Source of the DNA: JBDTME01 sp964583795
Lineage (GTDB): Bacteria > Patescibacteriota > Microgenomatia > UBA1400 > PJMF01
Length of the DNA: 47,868 nucleotides
Assembly: GCA_964583795.1 (NCBI GenBank)
Contig: CAZOWX010000012.1
Span: 1-47,868, forward strand
Direction of reading: 5' to 3'
Every line of letters begins with the position of its first letter. Within the stretch, counting starts at the first letter, position 1. This document shows, piece by piece, positions 16,237 to 24,014 of this stretch. Position numbers and translations under genes: made by a program. The notes below the pieces were generated by a model that ran no database searches, was not told where the DNA came from, and saw only the letters and a list, made by a program, of their open reading frames with translations.

Positions 16237-16565
16237 GCAGAAGTAAGTGTGAAATTATAAAAATTGAACACTTTTTGTACTCAAAACACTCTTCTCCGCT
16301 ATCTTTAGATCCTGAACTCGTCTGGCTCATTCTTCGCTAGGATTGTTCAGCCTGCCTCGCCGACGAGGCGGAGGTGACGAACGGGGTTGGGATGACGCAC
16401 GTTTTCTTGCAACTTGCCGTGCCCGCCGAACTCACCTGAATGAAAACCTGACTAATGATCAAGTTGTAATTTTCCCGCACTGCGGGACGAAGGTGGGCAA
16501 CTTGCATCTTGTAACCACGAACGTCTGAAAACTATTAACTGTTTCACTGTTCTACTATTAACTTC
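16237..16565. repeat. gene-free repeat region
   Basis: Holds an inverted, degenerate palindromic element (tttagatcctgaactcgtc... about 16300-16347), a gcctgcctcgcc palindrome (16350-16372), 'cccgcactgcgggacgaagg' (a CCCGCA-CTGCGGG hairpin, about 16474), and an actattaactgtttc tract abutting the next gene. No gene is seen. Confidence 0.6.
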
Positions 16566-17225
16566 TTACCCCCTAGAAAGCACCACCACCTCCGTCTCCT
16601 CTGGCAACCGATCCGCACTCACCTCAAGTGATTTCACTGCATCTTTCATCACACCATACTCATCCAAAAAATCTTTCAGCGTTTGCATCTCACTAAATAA
16701 GTCAGGATTATGCTCATCCGTACGGTAATGCATCGGTATCACATAAGATGGATCCAAAGCGGTAATAGCTTTCACTGCTTGCTCTGCATTGATAGTAAAC
16801 TTGCCACCGACAGGGACCAACAACACATCAATTGGCCCAATCGCACTTTTTTGAGCATCCGTCAGCTCATGACCCAAATCGCCCAAGTGACACACCCGCA
16901 AATGATCCATGTAGATCACAAACACACTGTTCCGACCACGCTCAGTTCCTTTTGAAGTGTCGTGAAAGGTTGGTACTCCGAAAATTGAAATTCCTCCTAC
17001 CTCATACTCGCCCGGTGCGCTGATCACAAACGGTTTCTCCCGCCGTGCCGTCCCTTTCACTTTTGATACCGCATTATGATCGGAGTGATCATGCGACGAG
17101 ACCACAATATCAGCACTCACAGTTGACATCTCAAATCCTACTGTCGCTTGATACGGATCGCACACCACCGTGCCATTTTTGCCTTTAAGTTTAAAACACG
17201 AGTGACCTAAATACGTAATTTCCAT
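16566..17225 (-). CDS. metallo-beta-lactamase-fold hydrolase (UPF0173/UlaG-like)
   Basis: 219 aa. The start MEITYLGHSCFKLKGKNGTVVCDPY is typical of UPF0173 proteins. The zinc motif HxHxDH is present as SSHDHSDHN (about residues 43-51). Further ligands are likely the His in APGEYEVGG...FHD, the Asp in CHLGDLGHELT and the His in PMHYRTDEHNPD. These enzymes hydrolyse ester or phosphoester bonds, and the physiological substrate is not known for this group. Length and order are complete. The 3' flank is the 'actattaactg' repeat. The gene stands alone between two repeat-rich gaps. Confidence 0.88.
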   Translation of the reverse strand: MEITYLGHSCFKLKGKNGTVVCDPYQATVGFEMSTVSADIVVSSHDHSDHNAVSKVKGTARREKPFVISAPGEYEVGGISIFGVPTFHDTSKGTERGRNSVFVIYMDHLRVCHLGDLGHELTDAQKSAIGPIDVLLVPVGGKFTINAEQAVKAITALDPSYVIPMHYRTDEHNPDLFSEMQTLKDFLDEYGVMKDAVKSLEVSADRLPEETEVVVLSRG

Positions 17226-17858
17226 AAAACCTCCAGGGATAGTAGCAAGTCGCTAGTATTAAGTAGTAAGTATTTGGTATGTAGTATATAGCATAAAATG
17301 AGTTGTCAGTGGTCAGTAGTCAGTGGAACAGTGGACAGTTAATAGTGGACAGAACTCAGGGTACAGGGTTTCCTCCTTCGCAAGCTCTCGGCAGACACAG
17401 TAGGCCTTAGGGAATAGGAAATGCAACTAAAAAGCAAAAAAACGCCCGTCATCCGAGCCTCTCCGGCAGGCAGGCTGAAAAGTCTAGCGAGCCCACCTCA
17501 ACGGCGGACTGGCCTGCCACGCCGACAGGTAGGCCAAGCCAGACTGGTTCAGGATCTGATATAAGGAAGGTCTGTGGTTGAATTGTGATTCTCGCCCGCC
17601 AGCGAGGCGGGAAATGACTCGTATCACTAAACCCTAGTCGCTAGTCGCTAACGAATCTACAGGCCTAAGGCCTAAACCCTAACCCCTGACTACTATTAAC
17701 TGTTCCACTGTCCACTATTAACTAACTCCCAATCCCCCCTACCCCCTGCCCCGTGATTTGTTATAATGGACTCTCCAAAGCAAGAAGCGAACACAGATCG
17801 CACATTCTACTTCACATCTGCCAAAGAGTGGTAATACACAAGAAAAGACACAGTATTT
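17226..17858. repeat. gene-free repeat region, 633 bp
   Basis: Contains period-7 tracts (agtagtaagtatttggtatgt; tcagtggtcagtagtcagtg; aggccta/aacccta at 17661-17690; actattaactgttcc at 17691-17722), the 'cctccttcgcaagc' unit at 17370, and a large composite element (cgtcatccgagcctctcc...ttcaggatctg, 17450-17558) with nested gcctgcc palindromes. An extended -10 (TTGTTATAAT, 17758-17767) starts a leader of about 85 nt for the next gene. Confidence 0.75.
17758..17767 (+). promoter_or_regulatory. extended -10 TTGTTATAAT
   Basis: TATAAT at 17762-17767 with upstream TTG. It is probably the promoter of the two-gene unit 17859-19255. The predicted leader is about 85 nt. Confidence 0.5.
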
Positions 17859-18422
17859 ATGAAAAAAGAAGCCATTTTTGCCATACTGATCGGAATTATT
17901 GTTGGACTAGGGATTACATTTGGCATTTATACACTCAAGAAAAAAACTGCAGTGAGTGCCGAAGATCAGGTCAAACAAATCGAAGCCCAAGCGACCCCCA
18001 CTCCGGCCGTCGACCCCAACCAAAAATTACTCATTACTTCCCCCAAAGATGAGTCAGTTCTGACATCAAACAATCTGCGCGCGAGCGGTAACGCCGAGCC
18101 TAATGAGATGGTCGTCGTTCTCGTCAACGATCAAGAGTATGTCACCCAGGCGGATAATATTGGGGCATTCGCCATTGATCTGCAGTTAGAAACTGGCGGC
18201 AACGTGATTCAGTTTATTGCGATCGGGACCGATGGCAAACAAACCACCCTGACTCAAAATGTGGTCGTGAGCAGTGCTTCTTTTGATGAAAAAGTCCCAA
18301 CTGAGGATGAAACCAAAGAGGCATCAGACTCCGCCAAATCAACCGACACCAAAACCACACCAACGCCCACCAAAAAACCGCTATCCACACCAAAACCAAG
18401 TGCAACACCAAAGGATCAGTAA
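17859..18422 (+). CDS. secreted, membrane-anchored Ig-like-domain protein
   Basis: 187 aa. One N-terminal TM segment (AIFAILIGIIVGLGITFGIY, residues 5-24) after MKKE anchors the protein, and the rest is outside. The domain from about 55 to 135 (LLITSPKDESVLTSNNLRASGNAEPN ... FAIDLQLETGGNVIQFIAIGTDGKQ) has the look of bacterial Ig-like domains that start 'i.sP.dg..v....v.v.G', similar to glucodextranase-type B domains. The tail is low-complexity Thr/Pro/Lys (TTPTPTKKPLSTPKPSATPK), the same composition as the tail of the next gene, 2 nt downstream. A role in cell-surface interactions is inferred only from architecture. Confidence 0.8.
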   Translation: MKKEAIFAILIGIIVGLGITFGIYTLKKKTAVSAEDQVKQIEAQATPTPAVDPNQKLLITSPKDESVLTSNNLRASGNAEPNEMVVVLVNDQEYVTQADNIGAFAIDLQLETGGNVIQFIAIGTDGKQTTLTQNVVVSSASFDEKVPTEDETKEASDSAKSTDTKTTPTPTKKPLSTPKPSATPKDQ

Positions 18423-18424
18423 GT

Positions 18425-19255
18425 ATGAAAAAATTTGGACAGTTTCTACTCATCTTCACAGTACTCACCGCTTGTGCCACATACTCGGTACACGCTCAAA
18501 CCGCGAGTGCGTCTGCTGATGACGCTGAAGCGACAACTGAAACCGACCAAAATAATGATATTCAAGAACTGATCAAGAAAAAGGCATCCGAAAACCAAAT
18601 TAAAGGCATTACCACCGACTCACAAAAAAAGCGCGGCTTCATCGCTAAAGTTAAACGAGTTTCAGAAGAAGCTCTGACAGTAGAAAGTCGCAAAGGAACC
18701 GAGGTACTCACCATCGACGCTAACGTGGTCATTTTGCAAAACGGCAAACCATTTAAAATTAGTGACATCGAGATTGACTCGGAGCTTACCATCATGGGAT
18801 ACCAAGATGGTGAAGACTTTTTACCACGACGCATCTTAGTCCACAAAGCACCTCTTCGATCAAGCGAAAAAACAATTTGGGTCGGTAGCATTAAAAAAAT
18901 TGAAAAACTGGCGCTTACCATTCTCACTAGAGGAAGTAGCGAAGAAAAACAGTTTTCTTTTGCCAAGAAAGTCAGTATCGAAGACAATGCTGGTGAGGCG
19001 CTGAAAATGGCAGATCTAGAAACCGATCAAAACGTATTATTAGTGACTACTCCAGAAAAAAGCGATAGCCAAGCCGTAAAAGAATCTGCTGGAGTGATCG
19101 AACTCATTCACTCACTGGCTGTAGTTGAAAAAAGTCCCGAAAAAGAAACCACCAAAGACATCACACCCACACCAAAAGCCACTGAGAAACCATCAGCCAA
19201 ATCGAGTGCAACACCAAAACCAACACAAAAACCAACAGCCACACCGAAAAAATAG
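18425..19255 (+). CDS. lipoprotein-like secreted protein with DUF5666-like repeats
   Basis: 276 aa. The signal peptide MKKFGQFLLIFTVLTAC has a plausible lipobox (L-T-A-C17), which would make it a substrate of the Lgt and LspA encoded in this window. An alternative signal peptidase I site is SVHA-QT. Residues about 70-135 (GFIAKVKRVSEEALTVES...VLTIDANVVIL) and again about 148-190 (WVGSIKKIEKLALTILT) look like short beta domains of DUF5666 type ('G.v..v....i.v....g....'). The C-terminal 40 residues are a Thr/Pro/Lys stalk (TPTPKATEKPSAKSSATPKP). It is in an operon with the preceding gene. Function unknown, surface location likely. Confidence 0.8.
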   Translation: MKKFGQFLLIFTVLTACATYSVHAQTASASADDAEATTETDQNNDIQELIKKKASENQIKGITTDSQKKRGFIAKVKRVSEEALTVESRKGTEVLTIDANVVILQNGKPFKISDIEIDSELTIMGYQDGEDFLPRRILVHKAPLRSSEKTIWVGSIKKIEKLALTILTRGSSEEKQFSFAKKVSIEDNAGEALKMADLETDQNVLLVTTPEKSDSQAVKESAGVIELIHSLAVVEKSPEKETTKDITPTPKATEKPSAKSSATPKPTQKPTATPKK

Positions 19256-19258
19256 AAA

Positions 19259-19337
19259 GTTGTTGAGTGGTTAAGTTGTTGATCACTACTATCTGTTCTC
19301 TACGCATAACAACACAACAACCCAACCACTCAACAAC
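19259..19337. repeat. inverted pair of 8-bp repeats
   Basis: GTTGTTGAGTGGTT (19259-19272) and AACCACTCAACAAC (19324-19337) are perfect inverse complements over 14 bp. The hairpin lies right after the stop of the lipoprotein gene and before the peptidase gene, so it may act as a 3' RNA structure. Confidence 0.75.
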
Positions 19338-19362
19338 ATAACCAATCAACTCCCTCCCTCCC

Positions 19363-20637
19363 ATGTCTTACTCCACTCGCCTCACCACCACCCAATCCCA
19401 CCTTCCTGCACATACCGCTCTGCTGATCAGTGATCCACTGGATATTCTGTACTTAACTGGGTTTATCTGTCTCACACCGCAGGAACGTGAAGCCTACGTT
19501 TTGGTAACACAAAATACTTCATACCTGTTTTTGAGTGCCTTTAGCGCTCCTGTAAACGTGAGCGGATTACAAGTGGTCATTGGCGGCATCGAACGCCAAC
19601 TCTCAGCACAACTGGTGAACATCAGCCAACAACAACAGGTATCCACCATCAGCGTTGATGGTAACTCACTACGCTACAACGAATTTCAGTTTTTGCACTC
19701 GCTCTTGCCAAGTTCAATCACCATCACCTCCTCAAAAGAGTCTCCCCTCACTCAACAAAAAATGATCAAAGATGCGGTCGAAATTGAGAACCTCACCAAG
19801 GCCAATGCCATCACCCACCAGGTGTTAATCAATTTACCAGAGCTTCTCAAAGCCGGCATGACTGAGCTTGATGTCCAAGAGCTGATTGAATCAGGCATGA
19901 GAAGTAAAGGCGTGAAAGAGTTTGCCTTCCCGACCATCGTCTGCTTTGGTGCAGCCACCGCTCTTCCCCACCATCAACCAGAAGATACCCAGCTCACACA
20001 AAACATGGCGGTTTTGATCGATTGTGGAGCCAAATGGAATGGATACTGTGCCGACGTTACTCGAAGTTTTTGGTTTGGTGATACTCCCGACCCCAAATAC
20101 ACTCAGATTGAAACCATTGTCAAAGAAGCCTATGAAAAGACTATGGATGCACTAAAAAGTCGCAGTAAGCAAATCGAAAGCAGCCACAATCCACAGTCTT
20201 CCTTCCAACAACACAACCACCCACCGTGTCCCGCCGTAGCTTCATGCGAAGGAGGAACCACCCAACCACTTCAAGTGGACAGGCTACAATCACAAACTCC
20301 AACCAAGCAACCAAGCAACCCGCCTCGCCGGCGGGCAGGCCCGCCCGCGGGCGAGGTGGGCCCAACAACTCAACAACTTCAAGCGTCCCAGCTCGACCTC
20401 ACTGCTCGCGACTACATCAACGCATCCGGCTTCGGTCAGTACTTCATCCACACCACCGGCCATGGCGTTGGTCTGTACATTCATGAGTCCCCATCGCTGA
20501 ATCAACGCAATGACACCGTCCTGCAAGCAGGTATGGTCATCACTATCGAACCTGGCATCTACCTCCCCGACCAGTTCGGCTACCGATTTGAGAACTCGGT
20601 GCTAATAACTACAGATGGAGTGAGTGAGTTACTGTGA
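19363..20637 (+). CDS. M24 family Xaa-Pro aminopeptidase with a repeat-derived insertion
   Basis: 424 aa against about 350 for the family. The N-terminal creatinase-like domain (about 1-130) is followed by the pita-bread domain. All five metal ligands are visible: Asp220 (VLIDCG), Asp231 (ADVTRS), His367 (TTGHGVGL), Glu396 (TIEPGIY) and Glu410 (RFENS). Residues ~266-340 (20158-20382) interrupt the normal 'ALK..v.a.qlD.tARdyi' segment. They are translated from DNA that matches intergenic repeats of this window (CAACAAC tracts, the 'gtagctt..gcgaaggagga' unit, and the palindrome cgcctcgccggcgggcaggc). The frame stays open and the catalytic residues are intact, so the enzyme is probably active with a disordered loop. 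Confidence 0.9.
   Translation: MSYSTRLTTTQSHLPAHTALLISDPLDILYLTGFICLTPQEREAYVLVTQNTSYLFLSAFSAPVNVSGLQVVIGGIERQLSAQLVNISQQQQVSTISVDGNSLRYNEFQFLHSLLPSSITITSSKESPLTQQKMIKDAVEIENLTKANAITHQVLINLPELLKAGMTELDVQELIESGMRSKGVKEFAFPTIVCFGAATALPHHQPEDTQLTQNMAVLIDCGAKWNGYCADVTRSFWFGDTPDPKYTQIETIVKEAYEKTMDALKSRSKQIESSHNPQSSFQQHNHPPCPAVASCEGGTTQPLQVDRLQSQTPTKQPSNPPRRRAGPPAGEVGPTTQQLQASQLDLTARDYINASGFGQYFIHTTGHGVGLYIHESPSLNQRNDTVLQAGMVITIEPGIYLPDQFGYRFENSVLITTDGVSELL
20158..20382 (+). repeat. in-frame repeat cluster inside the M24 peptidase gene
   Basis: About 225 bp made of CAACAAC/CCACCC tracts, a 'cccgccgtagcttcatgcga' unit, ccaagcaaccaagcaacc and a GC-rich palindrome (gcctcgccggcgggcaggc, then gcccgcgggc). 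Comparable DNA is intergenic at 7141-7230, 40420-40460 and 42480-42530. Confidence 0.8.
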
Positions 20638-20723
20638 AAAATTTCCAGAATCCAACGTGATACTTGTTGAAAAAACCACAAAATAGTGTCAAATGAAATA
20701 CATATATTTGTTACAGATAAGCC

Positions 20724-23177
20724 ATGATACTACGTGAGAATCAAACTGAAATAATAGCATCTTTGCAACCATTTTCTGCAAAAAATGTCATCAAACAGAT
20801 AATCCCATTGATGAGTACCAGTCTCACCACCTTGAACTTGGAACGCCAACGAACTGCTACTTATCCCAACAGACCAAAGATTGGATACATTAACCTTTCT
20901 CGACAGACCCTGCTAACCAGTAAAGAAGCTGACCTAGCTTTAGCTGATATTCTCACTGGAGTTTGCACTTCTCCTCCAACGGAACTCCCACAATGGGAAA
21001 AAACAGTCGGGCCTGATGATATTGCCACCGAACTAAGAAGAATACCACTGGTCAATGGTTTGTTTCTGATTGTGGAACGACTTCAACCTCGATTTGTTCC
21101 AAAAGTGATGACATGGGATACACTTCAGGGTAATCCTTCGTACCATTATCTCTTCCGATTAGAACTAAATTCTCCCGATAAAACTGCTAGCCCTAAGAGC
21201 TTGAAAACACTTATGGCAAATGAAGCTCCAATAGGCGATTTTGACAGCGACTCGCTCCAACAAGTTGTAGATTTAAGTGAAGCTGAAATCGATACTCTGG
21301 CACAACAAAACATGCAGTATCGACGCGGGAACGTCATTGTCAATCCGATTCCCATTTTTAGTTTGTACGGGGGGGAGCAACTATCACAAACGATAGAACT
21401 TTCTTTGCTAGGAAAAAATTCTCCTCACGACATCGAAATTCGATCGACTCCCTATACAATTTATCCTCTCACTGGACTGACACTGGATCAAAACTGGCAA
21501 CCAATTAACGAGACTGAGCAAGTAACTGAAGAAAGGATCTTCACCACACCAAACCCACGTGTTCGGATTGCCCACCGCAGGACACCTACAACTGTTGGAA
21601 ACGTTGGTGCTGAACTAACAGCATATCTTCATCAGTTTATATTGATAGTTGACCCAACTTCTGAGCAAATCACTAACTTCAATGCTCAGATACCTATCGA
21701 ACAAAAAATCGCACAAACCGAATTTTCACCAACAGTCATTCAAAATGCATATGACCTGGGAAACCACATTTCCCTGCACATGACTGAAGAAAATTATGTT
21801 TCCCCACAATTGATCGCCCCTGGAATTGTTGGACATCACCTCATGGATCTTCATGGGAAAACCCAATCTGAAGTTGACCTTGCACTTGTTTTGGCTTTAA
21901 ACAATTATGTTGATTTTTTTCGAGCTGACAACTGGTTTTATCGACAGCGCAGACGTCTAACCAGCGAACCAACTGTTATCAAAACAATATCAGACCTAGT
22001 CAAACATCAAATTCCTTGGCAAGAGCTCGTTGATCAAAAAGGGTATGAGCGTGTTATCCCCGGCGATAATTTTAAACTCATTCATCAACGCTATTATCAA
22101 AACAACCAATGGCATGATCGTATTTTCTATACAGAAGCTAAAACCATTCTCACTCCTGTTCAAAGAGAAGTTGCGCGTAAACACAATCTTCCCCACCATG
22201 CCGGGATAATCAGCACAGAAATTAGCATAGCACTCAGAGGTAATGTGGATCTGATTCTCTCAAGACAACTCGTACCCAAAAGAGATAGCACAAACACACC
22301 ATATGAAGAGTTGCATCTCGTAGAACTCGATACCGATCATGAAGATGACACAGCCAGCAACATTCTACTCATGTTACTGGAGCGGTCTGAACATCCCTTT
22401 CTCAACCTTGATCGGTTTGTTGCACTTCATCCCGACTGGGCATATCTTCACCAAACGATGCACCAATCAAAACGGTGGCGTAGTGTAAGTAAAACACAAA
22501 AGGAACGGGTTATTGCAATCACAGCGTTCCTAAAACTGAAAGAAACTGTTACGACAATTTCTCAAAGTGATTCGACAACTCCAGAGACATATCATCATAC
22601 TTTTACCCTTTGTTATTACGATGTTGACGAAGAAAGTCCTAAAGAGGTACCAAGAAACTCAGCTGAGTCGAGTCCAATAAAAGAAACAATAGATCTCACA
22701 ACTAACTTCCTCCAACGTCTCGTGCTCACCCCTCAAGGCAGTCAGCCACAAATACTGGAACAACTTACAGAGTCAGTTAGCGGTGAAGCTAATATTCATG
22801 GAAACCACTATAAGCTGATTGGTATCGTCGCATTTCCTTTTCTCGGAAACAAAATACTCACTACTGAAAGTCCTGATACGCTCATACACAAAATTGTCAA
22901 CTTGCTGGGACAAAAAATTACTGATGCGGTTGCTATCGATAACGGTGCCTTTGAAATTACCCACACCGTCACCTCATCACGATCACTCCCAAACCCAATT
23001 CCATGGCAAAATGTATACTTGAGGGATTATCATAACCAAGTTGTATCAGCACCCGATCAAGCTATGGTGATTCCCATTACCGAACAAATTCTGTTGGTGG
23101 TGGCAAAACAGGATAAAACATTTTCGGATTCAAATCTTTCAGCTTTTTCGGTTCATATTGCCATTAAAACAACCTAG
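20724..23177 (+). CDS. large hypothetical protein, 817 aa
   Basis: I do not recognise the family. There is no signal peptide and no TM segment. The protein is mixed alpha/beta with many short charged segments. A central region around YRQRRRLTSEPTVIKTISDL and VARKHNLPHHAGIISTEI might be a nucleic-acid-facing or catalytic part, but no conserved motif is evident. A Ser/Pro/Glu-rich linker (ESPKEVPRNSAESSPIKE) separates the last ~180 residues. The ATG at 20724 is preceded by TTACAGAT about 6 nt upstream, a weak -10. The gene is followed, after 93 nt, by the toxin-antitoxin pair with its own promoter. It is one of several large unknown soluble proteins in the window. Confidence 0.75.
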   Translation: MILRENQTEIIASLQPFSAKNVIKQIIPLMSTSLTTLNLERQRTATYPNRPKIGYINLSRQTLLTSKEADLALADILTGVCTSPPTELPQWEKTVGPDDIATELRRIPLVNGLFLIVERLQPRFVPKVMTWDTLQGNPSYHYLFRLELNSPDKTASPKSLKTLMANEAPIGDFDSDSLQQVVDLSEAEIDTLAQQNMQYRRGNVIVNPIPIFSLYGGEQLSQTIELSLLGKNSPHDIEIRSTPYTIYPLTGLTLDQNWQPINETEQVTEERIFTTPNPRVRIAHRRTPTTVGNVGAELTAYLHQFILIVDPTSEQITNFNAQIPIEQKIAQTEFSPTVIQNAYDLGNHISLHMTEENYVSPQLIAPGIVGHHLMDLHGKTQSEVDLALVLALNNYVDFFRADNWFYRQRRRLTSEPTVIKTISDLVKHQIPWQELVDQKGYERVIPGDNFKLIHQRYYQNNQWHDRIFYTEAKTILTPVQREVARKHNLPHHAGIISTEISIALRGNVDLILSRQLVPKRDSTNTPYEELHLVELDTDHEDDTASNILLMLLERSEHPFLNLDRFVALHPDWAYLHQTMHQSKRWRSVSKTQKERVIAITAFLKLKETVTTISQSDSTTPETYHHTFTLCYYDVDEESPKEVPRNSAESSPIKETIDLTTNFLQRLVLTPQGSQPQILEQLTESVSGEANIHGNHYKLIGIVAFPFLGNKILTTESPDTLIHKIVNLLGQKITDAVAIDNGAFEITHTVTSSRSLPNPIPWQNVYLRDYHNQVVSAPDQAMVIPITEQILLVVAKQDKTFSDSNLSAFSVHIAIKTT

Positions 23178-23205
23178 TTGTCTGACAGAAGAAAGACTTA
23201 ATCAA

Positions 23206-23265
23206 TTGACTTTTCTATTCAAAACCCTTAGAATAACCTCATATTAATCTCAGATTTATCTCAGG
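23206..23265 (+). promoter_or_regulatory. promoter and tandem operator of the toxin-antitoxin pair
   Basis: TTGACT (23206-23211) and TAGAAT (23229-23234) are spaced 17 nt. Downstream, TTAATCTCAG (23245-23253) and TTTATCTCAG (23256-23264) are direct repeats 11 bp apart, i.e. on one DNA face, a typical layout for an autoregulatory antitoxin. AGGA at 23264-23267 is the Shine-Dalgarno. Confidence 0.6.
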
Positions 23266-23270
23266 AAAAC

Positions 23271-23573
23271 ATGCCCAAAACCAGTCCCAAACACCTCATC
23301 CCCACCACTAAAAACGTAAAAACCGTCACTGACATGCGCGAGCGACCCCTTGAACTCATCGACAGCGTCAAAGACTCAGGGCCCATCTACATTTTTCACC
23401 ACTCTGAGCCCAAAATGATCATGCTCTCAACAAAAGAATACAACACATTGCTAGAAAGAATTGACAACCTAGAAGAAGAGCTTCTCGCTGTTCAACTCCA
23501 CAATGAGGCGCTGACCACTCCAATTGAAGACCTCATCCCCCTGGATAAAATTATCGAAGAATTTGGGGAATAA
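23271..23573 (+). CDS. Phd/YefM-type antitoxin
   Basis: 100 aa. The N-terminal part (TKNVKTVTDMRERPLELIDSVKDSG) followed by PIYIFHHSEPKMIMLSTKEYNTLLERI is the Phd/YefM pattern: a short DNA-binding dimerisation fold with 'v.....R......l..v...p..i.....p.avlls..ey..l'. The C-terminal acidic part (EELLAVQLHNEALTTPIEDL) would wrap the toxin. It lies 10 nt upstream of the RelE-type gene. It is expected to bind the direct repeats in its promoter and repress both genes. Confidence 0.85.
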   Translation: MPKTSPKHLIPTTKNVKTVTDMRERPLELIDSVKDSGPIYIFHHSEPKMIMLSTKEYNTLLERIDNLEEELLAVQLHNEALTTPIEDLIPLDKIIEEFGE

Positions 23574-23583
23574 TTAGCTGCAT

Positions 23584-23844
23584 ATGCAAGTATTATCTAC
23601 TAAACGATTTCGACAAGATCTTATTCGGTTGGGTGCTGCAGATTCAAAAAAGGTTGCAAAAAAAATCCAACAACTATCTTTATTTCCGAAGAGTCCACAG
23701 CTGAATATCAAGAAAATGAAAAACAAAAACGATATTTTTCGTCTTAGAGTTGGTGACATAAGAGTACTATTTTCCTATGATAAAAAACGCCAAATGCTCA
23801 TTTTGACTCAAGCTAAGTACCGAGGCAGCATCTATAAAGATTGA
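23584..23844 (+). CDS. RelE/ParE-superfamily toxin
   Basis: 86 aa. The fold signature is clear: TKRFRQDLIRLGAADSKKVAKKIQQL, then NIKKMKNKNDIFRLRVGDIRVLFSYDKKRQMLILTQAKYRGSIYKD, i.e. the 'fRlRvGdyRvly' core with basic residues (Arg in FRLRVGDIRV, Lys in the C-terminal strand) that in RelE-type toxins cleave ribosome-bound mRNA. The pairing with a Phd-type antitoxin is common. It is complete, with no frameshift. Its stop codon overlaps the TTGACA of the next promoter (23841-23846). Confidence 0.88.
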   Translation: MQVLSTKRFRQDLIRLGAADSKKVAKKIQQLSLFPKSPQLNIKKMKNKNDIFRLRVGDIRVLFSYDKKRQMLILTQAKYRGSIYKD

Positions 23845-23869
23845 CACTTCGTGAAATTTGTCCTATAAT
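23841..23869 (+). promoter_or_regulatory. perfect-consensus sigma70 promoter
   Basis: TTGACA at 23841-23846, a 17-nt spacer, TATAAT at 23864-23869. It overlaps the stop codon of the toxin gene. It drives the short His-rich ORF whose ATG lies 7 nt after the -10. Confidence 0.8.
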
Positions 23870-23876
23870 TCACTCC

Positions 23877-23951
23877 ATGTTTGCACCAACCGTCCAAACG
23901 CTACTCGCTTCTCATCATCACCACTCACATTTAGAGCTGATTCATTCCTGA
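23877..23951 (+). CDS. 24-codon His-rich ORF (possible leader peptide)
   Basis: Reads MFAPTVQTLLASHHHH then SHLELIHS and a TGA stop. Six of 24 codons are His (CAT/CAC), four of them consecutive. The perfect promoter just upstream and the 7-nt spacing argue that it is really transcribed, leaderless. His-run leader peptides control histidine operons by attenuation in other bacteria, and hisS lies 1.7 kb downstream, although an unrelated gene with its own promoter intervenes. Alternatively it is a metal-binding micropeptide beside a putative zinc protease gene, or a chance ORF. Confidence 0.45.
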   Translation: MFAPTVQTLLASHHHHSHLELIHS

Positions 23952-23954
23952 GTT

Positions 23955-24003
23955 TAATCTGAAATATAGTAAGCTTGGAAGATAAATAATCAAGTTTAGA
24001 TTA
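23955..24003 (+). other. potential RNA fold after the His-rich ORF
   Basis: TAATCT (23955-23960) pairs with AGATTA (23998-24003), and AAGCTTG (23971-23977) with CAAGTTT (23991-23997), giving a bulged stem of about 13 bp. No U-run follows, so it is not a standard terminator. It overlaps the -10 of the next gene. Confidence 0.35.
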
Positions 24004-24007
24004 TAAT
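24002..24007 (+). promoter_or_regulatory. -10 element TATAAT, leaderless spacing
   Basis: Ends 7 nt before the ATG at 24015. The 'cacttcc' between -10 and ATG resembles the 'tcactcc' of the promoter at 23864. Confidence 0.55.
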
Positions 24008-24014
24008 CACTTCC

